From: Botryococcus braunii
Taxonomy: Eukaryota > Chlorophyta > Trebouxiophyceae
NCBI GenBank assembly: GCA_002005505.1
Contig: MVGU01001231.1
Location: 1-64,000, forward strand
Length of the DNA stretch: 64,000 nucleotides
Direction: 5' to 3'
The position numbers and the translations under genes were made by a program. This document shows positions 21,017 to 31,800 of the stretch, piece after piece. The notes under the pieces were generated by a model. The model was not told the origin of the DNA, did no database searches, and worked only from the letters and a program-made list of their open reading frames with translations. The number at the start of each line of letters is the position of its first letter. Positions within the stretch are counted from its first letter, which is position 1.

Positions 21017-21031
21017 GGTTATGGGCCCACG
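21017..21031 (+). promoter_or_regulatory. Copia B primer binding site
   Basis: GGTTATGGGCCCACG immediately follows the 5' LTR, identical to Copia A and complementary to the initiator tRNA-Met anticodon arm. Confidence 0.85.
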
Positions 21032-21406
21032 CCCTTCCAGCTGAGCCAAGTAAAAGCAGGAGTGAAGGTCGTCTACGGATGGGTCAGACGTAAGCGTCAA
21101 CAAAGGAGCTCGAGCATGGCGCAGCGGCGCAAGGGAACTCGAGTGTACCAGGACCATTATCTTACTCACAGTTTACCTTTCTGGGAAATTCATAATTGAA
21201 GTTTTAGCTGTGCTTTATCATTCATAGACGTTGTCTAGAAGCACTGAGTGAGTCGGGCCGGACTCCGGCGCAAACTTCTGAGGGGAACATATCTGCTACT
21301 ACTGTGCAAGACTGGCTGGTAAATTTCCATGACATGGAGGGAATTGTAGGGTATTGCTGCATTCCAGAAGTTTATGAGTAAGTTTGGCTGGTGAAGTGAC
21401 AATAGT

Positions 21407-24400
21407 ATGACAAAAAGGGGCAAAGAAAAGGAAAGTAGCAGTGAAACAGCAATGTCTCAACCTGGAGAAGTCAGTGGGGCCACTCCAGGGCAGTCTATGA
21501 CCGGGACACAATCAGCCACTGCAGAACCAAAGGTGGAGATTGACAAGGCAGCCTACATCCCCAATACCTCTAATCCAAAGATGACTGTCATGCTTGATGA
21601 TGGAGGGCGCAATTTTGAATTTTGGTATGAAAATTTGGAGGCGTGCGCAAACACCAAGGGGGTCAGAGCGGCTTTGGAGAGGCCAATGCCAGGGTCGGTG
21701 GAGAACTCAGCCATCAAGCAGTGGCTGATCCAGTCAGTTCCAGTCATCTGGCATTCTCAGATCTCATGCCACAAAGCAGCGTTCGACTTCATCGCGTGGG
21801 TGAAGAACAGTCACACTGGAGGGAGCAACCAAGACATCAACCTTGAGTGGTACAAGGAAATGGAGCAGGGCATCAAGACAGGGGAGACACTCAAGGTCTA
21901 CCTCTACAGAATGATGGATCTGGCTACAAGTCTCAGAAACAACGCGTTCATCCTCTTGGACCACAATGTTGGGGAGCTGATGGTGAAGGGCCTCCCTCCT
22001 GTGCTGAGGCTTGAGTCCCTGGAGGTTATGGCAACCGACAAGCCGCCATTGGAGCTGATTCAAAGAATCCTGCGCGCCGCAGCCAGCCGTGGGTACAAGG
22101 ACCCACCTGCAGAGGGAACACCTCAGGCCATGGCAGCTGCAGCAGTGGCTGGTCCCTCTGGGGGGGTAGCTGGAGCGTCATCAAGCGCTGGAGCTGCACC
22201 AGGAGTGGGAGCAGTACCGGGAGTTGGAGCAGCACTACCAGCAAACGAACAGCCTCCCGCTGGCCCCTCTGCAACTACTTTTGGTGGCAGGGGGCGTGGA
22301 CCTGGCAGGGCAAGAAGGCCCAGAGAGGAGCTTACATGCCACTTCTGCAAGGCAAAGGGCCACTTCATGACTGACTGCGGACCGCTCAGGCAGCTGCAGG
22401 CTCTGCATCAAAACATGCAAGCGGCAAGCGTTGGGCCTGCAGCTTACTGGGGCCAGGGAGGCCCACAGTCGTCTCCTCAAGCCTGGTGGGACCATGGATC
22501 TGGCCGGGGTGGCCCGCCTTCATCCGCTTCCAGCCCTGGACCTCCTTCAGCATATAACTATCCAACAAGTCAACACACGTTTCCGGGGTGGCATTTACCA
22601 CCTCCACCCCCTCCTTCTGGTGAGGCGATGTTTATCTCTCTCAATGTGCTTGCCCCAACTTCGCATGGAGCTAGCAGCACATCTTGGTTAATAGATAGTG
22701 GTGCCTCTGTGCATATAGTCAATGATCTCTCATTGCTCCATAATCCAGTTATGCATAGACAGCCTCTTCCTCTGCACTTGGCAACCTCAGACGCCAAGGG
22801 AGGAATCATTGCATCTGGGTCTGTATGCCTTGTGAATGCAAGGCACGAAGTATTCTGGCTGCACAATGTGCAGTGTGTTCCTTCTGCGCATACCAACCTC
22901 ATTTCAGTCACTGGTGCAATTCAGGATGGAGCATCTTTCCTGACTGACACTGCAGGTGGTTACACAGCCATGAAGGGACCTGAAGGGTGGTGTGGAGATA
23001 TCACCCGCGCACGAGGTCTGTTTTTTTTGGAGTTTGTTAGTCCTGTCAGAGGGCAGCAAGTTGGCTGCAGACATATTGATCACATGGCTGAGGCGTCTCA
23101 TCTTAGGAAAGGACACGTGTGTAGCGAGAGATCTCTGTGGCATGCTAGGTTAGGTCATCCTGGTGCCAGCAGCATGCAGAGGTTCTCCAAGGAAGATCTG
23201 GTTACAGGAATCAATATCTCCCTTGCTCCCTGCTCTGAGTGCCCCAAGCACTGTGAATCGTGTATACAAGGGAAACACTCCAGACCTCCTTTCCCTGTAT
23301 CTTCCAGGCCTGCACATCACCCACTCGATAGAGTCCATGTGGATACTGTGGGTCCCATATCACCTCCTGCCATCACAGGTGAACGATATTGGGTCACTGT
23401 AGTGGATGAAAGTTCACACCAAGTTGCCTCCCTGCCTGTGAAGTCAAAGGATTGCATCCCAAAGGCTGTGATAGACCTGCTCCGTTTTTGGCAGACCCAA
23501 CGAGGCACGGTTGTGAAGTGTGTGAGGACTGACAGGGGTTCAGAGTTCCTGAACCAGCAATTCAAAGAGTTTTGTGCTCAGCAGGGCACTAAGATGGAGT
23601 CCTCAGCGCCCTACACGCCTCAGCAGAATGGGGTGGCGGAGAGGATGAATAGGACCCTGAAGGAGCGAACAAGGACTCTGTTGGTCCATGCTGCAGCAGA
23701 CCCCTCCCTTTGGAAGGAGGCGCTTGAGACAGCTACCCTCCTCTACAATGTGGGTCCTACTTCAGGCAGGTCCCTGACCCCCATGGAATTATTCTTTGGT
23801 GTCAAACCTGATGTGTCTGTGCTGCGCACGTTTGGCTGTGTAGCCCATGTGCACATTCCCAGTGGCCAAAGGTCTGTTTTTGGGCCCAAGACCATCCCTG
23901 GGATGTTTACTGGTTATTGTCCCCAGTCTAAAGCGTATCGTGTGTACGTGGGGAATGGAGTGTGGAAGGAGAGTAGGGACGTCAGCTTTATCGAGCACTT
24001 GAGGGGGGCTGAGAGAGTGGGTCTATCAAAGGTCCAGCCTGGGTCTGTCTATGATTCTAGGATATCACCCCCCCTTGGCAGTGAGAATCTGGCAACGCCT
24101 CAAGCAATTCCCTCTGCTGCTCCACCCACGTTCTGGGATGAGGAGGATGACCATGGAGTGGAGACGCTTTCCACTGGGGCTCCTGGGACCTCTGGACTTT
24201 GTGCTGGGGATCAGTCTGGAGACGGGACCACAGCAGCACATGACCAAGGAAACCCCACCAGCCTGGATTCTACTGTTGGGACCCCAGAACCATCTCAGCA
24301 CTCGTGGTCGGTGCTTGAGCATATGCAGAATCTGGCCAGGGGGGGTGTAGAAACTCAATCCCAGGTAGAAAAAATGCAGAAGGTACAAGAGGGGTTGCGA

Positions 24401-26620
24401 ATGCAGGGGAAGTCACAAATTCCCCTTCCTCCAGGGACCACCCTTACAAGGGAGCAGCGTTATGTACAGCGCGTGGCTAGGAGAGAGCATTCTGACATCC
24501 CATTGCATGCCCCTGACCCAGGTCAGGCAATTGTGAGTGAGCCAAACATGGTTGGTCTCCCTGATATGCAGGGGCAGGTTGAGACAGTCGAGGCTATGTT
24601 CGGTGCAGATGTAAGAGATGAGAGCAGTGGGTTAGACATGCCAGCAGTAGGGGAAGCTGGTGCCCAATCCCAGTCACTGGCTAGTCATGCTTATGGTGTG
24701 CAGGCTGACATTGTAGGCGCAGCTCAGGCAAGTCTGGGTAGTGTGCCCAAGTGTGAGTCCAGGAGAGAGAGAGAGCTGCTGCTCCCCTCTGCATTGCGGA
24801 AGGTGCGAGAATGTAAGGGTGCTGCACATGAGTCCAGTAGTCAAGGAGAGAGAGAGAGACTTGAGAAGGAATCAGATAATCCCGGCAGTACTGCCCAGTC
24901 CCAGCATAAGGTACATAATGTACCTTATTCTGGCAACCAGGGAGAGAGAGAGAGAGAAGGGAACAGCATCAGTAAGGCTGACAGCCCTGCTGCACCACAG
25001 CATAAGGTACAGAGTGTACCTTCTGTCACGTTGGGAAAAGTTCACGTGCCCTCAAACTTGAGGGAAGCCCAGCGCTCACCTCAGTGGGAGTTTTGGCAGC
25101 AGGCAATGCAAGAGGAGATGGAGTCTTTAGACACCCATGAGGTTATGCAGTATGTGGAAAGACCCCATGGGCAGAAAGTTATCCCTGTTCATTGGATTTT
25201 TTCTACAAAAAACGATGCACATGGGAATGTCACTCGGTTTAAAGCAAGATTGGTTGCCCAGGGTTGCAGACAGATTCCTGGTATAGATGTTGGTGAGGTT
25301 TTTGCACCTACCAGCAGCTATGGTGCTAGGAGAGCTGTGCTGGCAGTGGCTGCCACACAAAATCTTGAGATCCACCAAGTGGATATCAAGACAGCTTTTC
25401 TCAATGGGGAGTTGGAGGAAGAGGTCTATGTGACCCAACCACCAGGATTTGAGAATGGCAACACGAGAGTTGTGTGCAAGCTCAGGAAGGCACTCTACGG
25501 TCTTAAGCAAGCCCCACGGGCTTGGCACAAGACCTTGAGCGACAAGTTGAGCGTGATGGGGTATAGTGTGTGCAAGAGCGACGCTGGGGTATACATCAGG
25601 AGGGCCCCTGATGGTAATCTGTCGTTTATTCTTGTTTATGTCGATGATCTTCTCATAGTTGCCAGAGTGGTTGCAGAGATTGAGTGGGGGAAAGAGTTAT
25701 TGAAGAAGGACTTCACCATCCATGATTTGGGAGAGGTGAATGATTTCCTGGGGTGTCAGGTCCTACGCAATAGAGTTCAGGGCACTATTTCCATGAGTTG
25801 CACTCCCAAGATTGATGCTCTTGTGGAGAAGTTTGGCGTTGCTGATGATGGACGTGGGGTTGATACCCCCATGTCCAAGGACTTCGTGGCTAGCAGCAGA
25901 CCCGAGTCCTCAGATGGTATGTCACATGGGGCTGGTACCCCTCTGCCACCTGGTCATCGATACTGCGAGTTAATTGGATCGTTACTGTACATAGCCAATA
26001 CGACCCGGCCTGACATTTCTCAGGCTGTTGGAGTGTTGTCAAGGTATAGAATGACACCCACTACCTCACACTGGAATGAGGCCATTCGAGTGCTGAAGTA
26101 CTTGAGAGATACCAGAGAGTTAGCTCTTACTCTGGGTGGAAAGGGCCCTGAGCTAGAAGGCTATGTTGATGCCGACTATGCTGGGGACCTGGACCACAGG
26201 TATTCCACCACTGGCTATGTTCTATCAGTCTATGGTAGTGCCGTGGTTTGGGGAAGCAAGAAGCAGAGCTCAGTTGCTACCTCAACTGTGCAAGCTGAGT
26301 TTATGGCAGCTGGCCATATTGTGAAGGAAGCCAACTGGCTAAGGGGCTTCTTGGAAGAGATAGGGGCTGCACCTTGGAGGGTCAAAATTTTCTGTGACAA
26401 CCAAGGATGCATTTCTAATTTACGGAACCCCCTGTATTCCAAATTCACAAAGCACGTTGCAGTAAGCTTCCACTACGCTAGGGAAGCTATGGCACTTGGG
26501 CAGGTAGATATCCTCTATGTGGAATCTGCACGCAATGTGGCTGACATTATGACCAAGCCACTTGCCAAGCCCGTGTTTGTTGGTCATCGTGATTCACTAG
26601 GTTTGAGAAGATACACTTAA
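21407..26620 (+). CDS. Copia B gag-pol polyprotein
   Basis: 1737 codons without a break. Gag occupies about residues 1-300, with an alanine/proline-rich linker. The CCHC knuckle CHFCKAKGHFMTDC is at about 311-324 and the protease motif DSGAS near 428. The pre-integrase region LWHARLGHPG is near 577. The integrase catalytic residues lie in HVDTVGP (about 645), RTDRGSEF (about 707) and NGVAERMN (about 744). A spacer rich in GERERE-type repeats spans about 880-1200. RT has YVDD near 1412 and RNase H DADYAGD near 1587; the C-terminus ends RNVADIMTKPL...GHRDSLGL. The gene order marks Ty1/copia. The first ATG was chosen; a second at 21452 is possible. The polyprotein would be cut by its own protease into capsid, protease, integrase and RT/RNase H for cytoplasmic reverse transcription and nuclear integration. 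Confidence 0.97.
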   Translation: MTKRGKEKESSSETAMSQPGEVSGATPGQSMTGTQSATAEPKVEIDKAAYIPNTSNPKMTVMLDDGGRNFEFWYENLEACANTKGVRAALERPMPGSVENSAIKQWLIQSVPVIWHSQISCHKAAFDFIAWVKNSHTGGSNQDINLEWYKEMEQGIKTGETLKVYLYRMMDLATSLRNNAFILLDHNVGELMVKGLPPVLRLESLEVMATDKPPLELIQRILRAAASRGYKDPPAEGTPQAMAAAAVAGPSGGVAGASSSAGAAPGVGAVPGVGAALPANEQPPAGPSATTFGGRGRGPGRARRPREELTCHFCKAKGHFMTDCGPLRQLQALHQNMQAASVGPAAYWGQGGPQSSPQAWWDHGSGRGGPPSSASSPGPPSAYNYPTSQHTFPGWHLPPPPPPSGEAMFISLNVLAPTSHGASSTSWLIDSGASVHIVNDLSLLHNPVMHRQPLPLHLATSDAKGGIIASGSVCLVNARHEVFWLHNVQCVPSAHTNLISVTGAIQDGASFLTDTAGGYTAMKGPEGWCGDITRARGLFFLEFVSPVRGQQVGCRHIDHMAEASHLRKGHVCSERSLWHARLGHPGASSMQRFSKEDLVTGINISLAPCSECPKHCESCIQGKHSRPPFPVSSRPAHHPLDRVHVDTVGPISPPAITGERYWVTVVDESSHQVASLPVKSKDCIPKAVIDLLRFWQTQRGTVVKCVRTDRGSEFLNQQFKEFCAQQGTKMESSAPYTPQQNGVAERMNRTLKERTRTLLVHAAADPSLWKEALETATLLYNVGPTSGRSLTPMELFFGVKPDVSVLRTFGCVAHVHIPSGQRSVFGPKTIPGMFTGYCPQSKAYRVYVGNGVWKESRDVSFIEHLRGAERVGLSKVQPGSVYDSRISPPLGSENLATPQAIPSAAPPTFWDEEDDHGVETLSTGAPGTSGLCAGDQSGDGTTAAHDQGNPTSLDSTVGTPEPSQHSWSVLEHMQNLARGGVETQSQVEKMQKVQEGLRMQGKSQIPLPPGTTLTREQRYVQRVARREHSDIPLHAPDPGQAIVSEPNMVGLPDMQGQVETVEAMFGADVRDESSGLDMPAVGEAGAQSQSLASHAYGVQADIVGAAQASLGSVPKCESRRERELLLPSALRKVRECKGAAHESSSQGERERLEKESDNPGSTAQSQHKVHNVPYSGNQGEREREGNSISKADSPAAPQHKVQSVPSVTLGKVHVPSNLREAQRSPQWEFWQQAMQEEMESLDTHEVMQYVERPHGQKVIPVHWIFSTKNDAHGNVTRFKARLVAQGCRQIPGIDVGEVFAPTSSYGARRAVLAVAATQNLEIHQVDIKTAFLNGELEEEVYVTQPPGFENGNTRVVCKLRKALYGLKQAPRAWHKTLSDKLSVMGYSVCKSDAGVYIRRAPDGNLSFILVYVDDLLIVARVVAEIEWGKELLKKDFTIHDLGEVNDFLGCQVLRNRVQGTISMSCTPKIDALVEKFGVADDGRGVDTPMSKDFVASSRPESSDGMSHGAGTPLPPGHRYCELIGSLLYIANTTRPDISQAVGVLSRYRMTPTTSHWNEAIRVLKYLRDTRELALTLGGKGPELEGYVDADYAGDLDHRYSTTGYVLSVYGSAVVWGSKKQSSVATSTVQAEFMAAGHIVKEANWLRGFLEEIGAAPWRVKIFCDNQGCISNLRNPLYSKFTKHVAVSFHYAREAMALGQVDILYVESARNVADIMTKPLAKPVFVGHRDSLGLRRYT

Positions 26621-26628
26621 AGCATGCA

Positions 26629-26640
26629 GGCAAGGGGAAG
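26629..26640 (+). promoter_or_regulatory. Copia B polypurine tract
   Basis: GGCAAGGGGAAG directly before the 3' LTR, identical to the tract in Copia A. Confidence 0.87.
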
Positions 26641-27334
26641 TGTTGAGTTCTGAACATTATTATTGAATGCCTTGTGCTTTAAGTGATCTTCATGTGTGCA
26701 CTATTAGGATATGGGTCCATTGAGAACATAAGGTACCTTGAGACACGGCAGATTCTGGACGTTTTCGAACATAAGGTACAATCCTATCTAGATCACACGT
26801 TTGTCGGATGAACTCTTAAGGCTGCCCCACCGGAGTGAATACCAACTGGTTGTGAAAGATGCTGGGCATCACCAGATGCTAGTCTTGTCCGACAGTTGTG
26901 TGTGGCACTCAGCAGACAGTCGTACGGACTGTAGCTGGAGTAACTTCGTCTATTGACGACCTGTCTGCTTTGTACAGGTACGGTGCGGCAGTGTGTGTTG
27001 TATCATTGTTGCTATTGTGAGAGTGAACAAGCTTAGTGTACCCTGTAGTCACTCAAACAGATAAGGGACAGTGACTTCAGGGAGTATAGGCATGTACTTG
27101 AACGTAGCCGTCTAGAGCCTTATCTAGTGATTGCTTGATCGGTGCTTGTGTACAAGATAATGATGTAACGGAACTGGTTGTGAAAGATGCTGGGCATCAC
27201 CAGATGCTAGTCTTGTCCGACAGTTGTGTGTGGCACTCAGCAGACAGTCGTACGGACTGTAGCTGGAGTAACTTCGTCTATTGACGACCTGTCTGCTTTG
27301 TACAGGGAAAGCCGATTGCCCATAACCTTTCACA
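26641..27334 (+). repeat. Copia B 3' LTR (694 bp)
   Basis: Same length as the 5' LTR and the same sequence at all positions I compared, including both copies of the 135-bp module. Confidence 0.96.
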
Positions 27335-27339
27335 GAAAC

Positions 27340-27843
27340 TGCAGTACCTCGAAACAAGACATGCAGACTTTATGTATTTCAGGTTTTAAATGTAAACACT
27401 GGAAGAATATCATTCCAAACGCACTTGACAGAACCCCACAGCGGACAGAATATGAAATAGAAAATTCAACGGATTCTGAGGGAATTTCCGTGGTAAGATT
27501 CAAACCAGAATGTAAATATCGTTTTCTGTTCCCGGAGTTTGAAAGGCAGGTCCGGAAGCGGCAGACGGTGGTACACTGCTCGATACCGATTGCATTCCGG
27601 CAACTTGCAACATCATTAACATATGACAATCCCAATGATAAATCCTGATCTGTTAACGATTCCATAAGGTGTGGTGTTCAAACATAGCACGTAGATCCTG
27701 CCATCCGTGTCACTGCCGGAGCAATATTTACGCAGAACACATTCAAAAACAAAGCCAAATCGCTGAAATTGTGAATTCAATGACATATAAATTAGTGTTT
27801 CGTATTGCATTGGCACGAATCTACAAGCACTGTTCACTTGCAT
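27340..27843 (-). other. coding-like cysteine-containing segment, unidentified
   Basis: Two overlapping minus-strand open frames (27843-27616 and 27665-27337) have even amino-acid composition and several cysteines (for example FECVLRKYCSGSD and CTTVCRFRTC). They would join by a small frame change near 27640. They could be 5' exons of the cysteine-rich gene or of another secreted protein, with Copia B inserted at their 3' side. No family is recognised and no splice pair is secure. Confidence 0.3.
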
Positions 27844-28488
27844 GGTGGATGAACCTGCCTACTCCCTTTGCAACACACCACCCGGAGAAAGGAAGTCAAC
27901 AGCATCAATGCAGTATCAAAATGCCGAATCGGTCGTCTTTACACGCTGGACCTTCACCTGAGATGTAAGCCGTGCAATGGTCCGTCCTACATGTTTCGAG
28001 CTGACGGTCAAGCAGGAGAATGGGATCGCAACAAGAAGCCAGGCAGCATTTTCATCTCAGTCCATGTCCGTGTATTAAAGACAGGCACCCTTTATGGAGT
28101 CTGCTGCCACTGCCGACAGCTAAATTCATGCCGTTGTATCTCGGCTAACATCACATGAGCAATACAATTGTACGGAGTAATCGGCTCACTTCTGTTCCTG
28201 CGCAGGTCCGATCACTTCCTGGAGGTTTAATGTACGGCTAATCAAGATCCTGATGGTCGCCCTTCTCATCGGAATATAGACATAGCTTCCGAATAGTAAT
28301 CCCTATTCACTTTGTTCAAGACTCTTGATCAAGAGGACGGTAGGCACAGCGTGAAGGAAGGAAGGTAGGAAATCCTGCCTATGATTCTTTAGTAACCAAA
28401 GACGACATAGATTCTTAGACAGTGTGTCTTCCCCACACAAGCCCAAGAGAAGCTACGTCTCTAGCATAGTATTATCCAATTAGGTTGT
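27844..28488. other. spacer left of the solo LTR, no assignable gene
   Basis: A plus-strand frame at 27868-28158 has a coding-like composition with cysteines, but I recognise no family and find no clear splice signals. The rest is non-coding. Bases 28484-28488 (GTTGT) may be the left target duplication of the solo LTR. Confidence 0.45.
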
Positions 28489-28733
28489 TGTTGTGTGATA
28501 GGAGAATATTCGTGCCTTTCCCTCAGAAGAGTAATTATGGCCCTATGATTGAGAACGATGAACTGGAACAATGAGCTGGAATGAGTAATCGAATGGCAGA
28601 ACTCAGAGTTCTGCCCAGCAATTGAGACAAGCTCGACTCGATAGAGGTAATGCGGTAACTTGACACGTTTTACCAGGAAAGCCTTTATGGTGCCGGCACG
28701 AAAGGGAAGGCACTTGGTTGGAACCATAAGAGC

Positions 28734-28852
28734 ACTCCGCGTGCTTGTCTATAGCAGCTAGCAGTGCAGTGCTTGTGCAGTGCAGTGCTTGTCTATAGCA
28801 GCTAGCAGCACTCCGCGTGCTTGTCTATAGCAGCTTGTCTATAGCAGCTGCC
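28734..28852. repeat. repeated flank at the LINE 5' junction
   Basis: Four copies of GCTTGTCTATAGCAGC, some with CACTCCGCGT, lie in about 120 bases. The unit comes from the target LTR sequence, so it looks like slippage or template jumping during LINE 5' integration. Confidence 0.8.
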
Positions 28853-31800
28853 CCAGCCGGGGGGACCCTGGGCGTCCCCGACAAGTGCCTGGGGGCAGGC
28901 CGGCTGCCGCCCACGCTGACCGAGCCCCTGGCGTCCAAGCCACAATGCCCTACACCGCAAGCGAAGTACAACGGGAGGATGCATCTACAGCTGAAGGCAT
29001 GGATTGGATGCCACCCCAGCAGAGGACGACTCCCCACCATGTCCCGGGGGCCACCGATGGCAAGCGTATCGCCATTCAACGCGAGCCAGAGCTTGAAGAG
29101 CTTTTAACTCCTTCCACCCTAGAGGGAGGTGAACTGGGTCCCAACCCCTCAACCCCTCAATAGGAAATATCTAGCCACCTCAGGTTGAGATGTATAGTTT
29201 GGAACATAAATGGCCTTAGAACTGAAAAACTGTTATCTCGAGGCCTCTTAGAGTACCTTCACACCTTTGACATTATCATGCTCAGTGAGACTAGAAGACA
29301 AATTATCGAAAAAGACCTCTGGGCCCCCTTCAAGCTATTCTTTCACCCTGCATCACACTCAGGGAGGGCAGGGGAAGGCTTATTGCTTGGTATTCGACAT
29401 AGCAATGAATACCATATTCTCGCCTATTGCACCAAACAAGGATCGTTGTGGGCTAAGATTCAGTTCAAGGGTGGTGGATTACCTCTAATCATCGGAACAA
29501 CTTACATTCCCCCTTCTGGATCACCCCTTCTATCATCTTTGAGTTTGGCTAATAGAATGAAAGAAATCCAGAAAACACTCGGTAAGGCAAAGGTAGAAGG
29601 GTACGCTTTCCTAGGGGGTGTCTTAATTCTAGAGTTGGTCCCCTTCCCCCCATGGCCCCTGGAGGGGACCCAAATGTCAATCCCCATAGGCGGCAACGTC
29701 TTCGTGGTGTCCACAAATTAGGCGTTTACATTTGCACTGGCCGTGTCAGGGGAGATATCCCAGCCGGTGTGTCGTACCACGATACGCGAAGATCAGCTGC
29801 AACACGACTTGACCATATCATTGTATCCCCAAATCTTATCCCACACCTAGAAGACAGTGGCATTGATTGTGAGAGGTCAGAGTCTGACCATTTCCCACTA
29901 TGTGCATCCTTGTCTATTCCTATTAATAGGAATGAATATTCATCCTAGACCGTGTCCCTCTTCTGATCAAGGGGAACACCCATTGTCACAAATTAGCTGG
30001 TGCCAATTTGCAAGGGATCAATATGTCCAAGCATTACAGAGTGATGAGTTAAACCTCATGAGCCAATGTGAAAAAGCGGTTGATGATGGCCACACTACGG
30101 AAAATCCCCCCGCGGAATCGAGTCGAATCGCGCCCGATTGTACCGGAATCGAGTCCGAAAATAATTTCGCGCGAATTGATCGACGCCTGATATTTTCGAC
30201 GCTTTCCTTACGAAAACATGAAGGAATTCGACGCTACTCGGACGCGATCCTACGGTTCGTGAACAATGGTTTATCGGAATCGCGTGCGAATCGCGTTGAA
30301 TAATGTCCGGAAAACGTCCAAATTTGTCGGAATACCTCAAGCCTCTACAGCCCATGACCATGCTTTTCAGCCCTTTTAGACTGTATTGGACGTTATTCAT
30401 CGGTTTTCACGTACGAAACAATTGCTCGCATATGCACAGCAGGTGTGTATACATACATCGGAAATACGTATTTCCGAATTCTTGCGTTATATCAAGCGTG
30501 TATGTTGGTATACTATCGGGGCCAAGGGGGATTCTTTATTGTTACATAATGCATCCGCAGTTCCTGGCACCGGCATCTGGTCGACCTCGCGATACTCGCC
30601 AACATTCAGGCAGCACTCGGGACCCCCATAAAGGTTACATTTGGTTTACATGCTGCAAACACAAGGTCCTATATGTCCTGAATCTCGTGGCACGCCAGCA
30701 CCTTGCGCTATTCGCAGACGATGCCCGTGGAAGTCCTCGAAGTTGCGACCTTCCGAATGTCCATTTGGACATGTTTTCAAATACATGCAGTCTAACATTC
30801 TATAAAAGGATATAGCACATGCAATATGGCAATATCCTACAGAGGATAGACTGACATGTTCTGAAACACATGCCTGACTTGGCAATGCTAAACATCATTT
30901 GTCTTTCAACTGCTGCACAACTCAATATGTACTACTTGTGTTTATGTTGCCATCAACTGTATATGTCTGCACCTGTCAGCACTGCACAAATATGCCCTTG
31001 CCAAGTTTGTGAAACAAGTCTGCAGACGCAGCAAACCAAGGTGGCCATATGGGGACATTAAGTCTAGCATTCATTGCCTCTACGCACTCATAAAAGATGC
31101 TGTAAAGAAAGCAGGAATGCATGACCAATACAAAAGATATCCCCACAATGGACACCGGCGTCAACATCAACCCTTTTTTGACCAGGAATCCCGGGCCCTT
31201 AAACGGGAAGTCTGGAGGTACGGACTGTTAACTAAATGGCGGGGTGATGAGTTCCGGAGGTTAGAGCGTAAGTACAATGCTATTGTGAGGAAAAATAAAA
31301 GGGCATACCAGGCCCCAAAAGCTAAAAACATTGGTACACCAAAAGCATTTCAACTCCCATAGGTTTTGAAAAACCCTTCGGCGTGATAGAGATAGACTGC
31401 CTGAACCCCTTAGAGATGTGTCAGCTTGGGATTCTTATATAAATTCCCTTGCAAGTGGTCTTGGAAATGAAGAGCCCGCGCATGGTCTGCCTATTGGGGC
31501 ATATCCTCCCCATCAAGTCCCCGAAGATCATGGTCACGACCAGTGCGACGAGCTGAATGCTCCCTTCACAGTCGAGGAAATTTGCAGAGGTCTCCGAGCA
31601 CTTGCCAATGGGAAATCCCCGGGGAAAGATGGTTACCCTACAGAGTTGTTTAGGTATGCTCAGCCACTTACACACCCGGGGGATCCTTACTCACGAAACC
31701 TGTTAAGTCATGTCATTGCGGACATTTTTACTATGGCGCTTAGACAACGTACCATACCGGCGGAGTCAAATGTATGTTTGGGGACACCGGTATGTAAGAA

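Larger units (their letters stand above)
20323..27334 (+). mobile_element. Copia B: full-length, apparently intact Ty1/copia element
   Basis: A 7012-bp element with 694-bp LTRs that match at every position compared, a primer site, one uninterrupted 1737-codon gag-pol and a polypurine tract. It is flanked by a perfect 5-bp target duplication, GAAAC (20318-20322 and 27335-27339). Identical LTRs and an open polyprotein mean a very recent, potentially active insertion. It is a different family from Copia A but shares the primer site, polypurine tract and LTR architecture. Confidence 0.98.
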
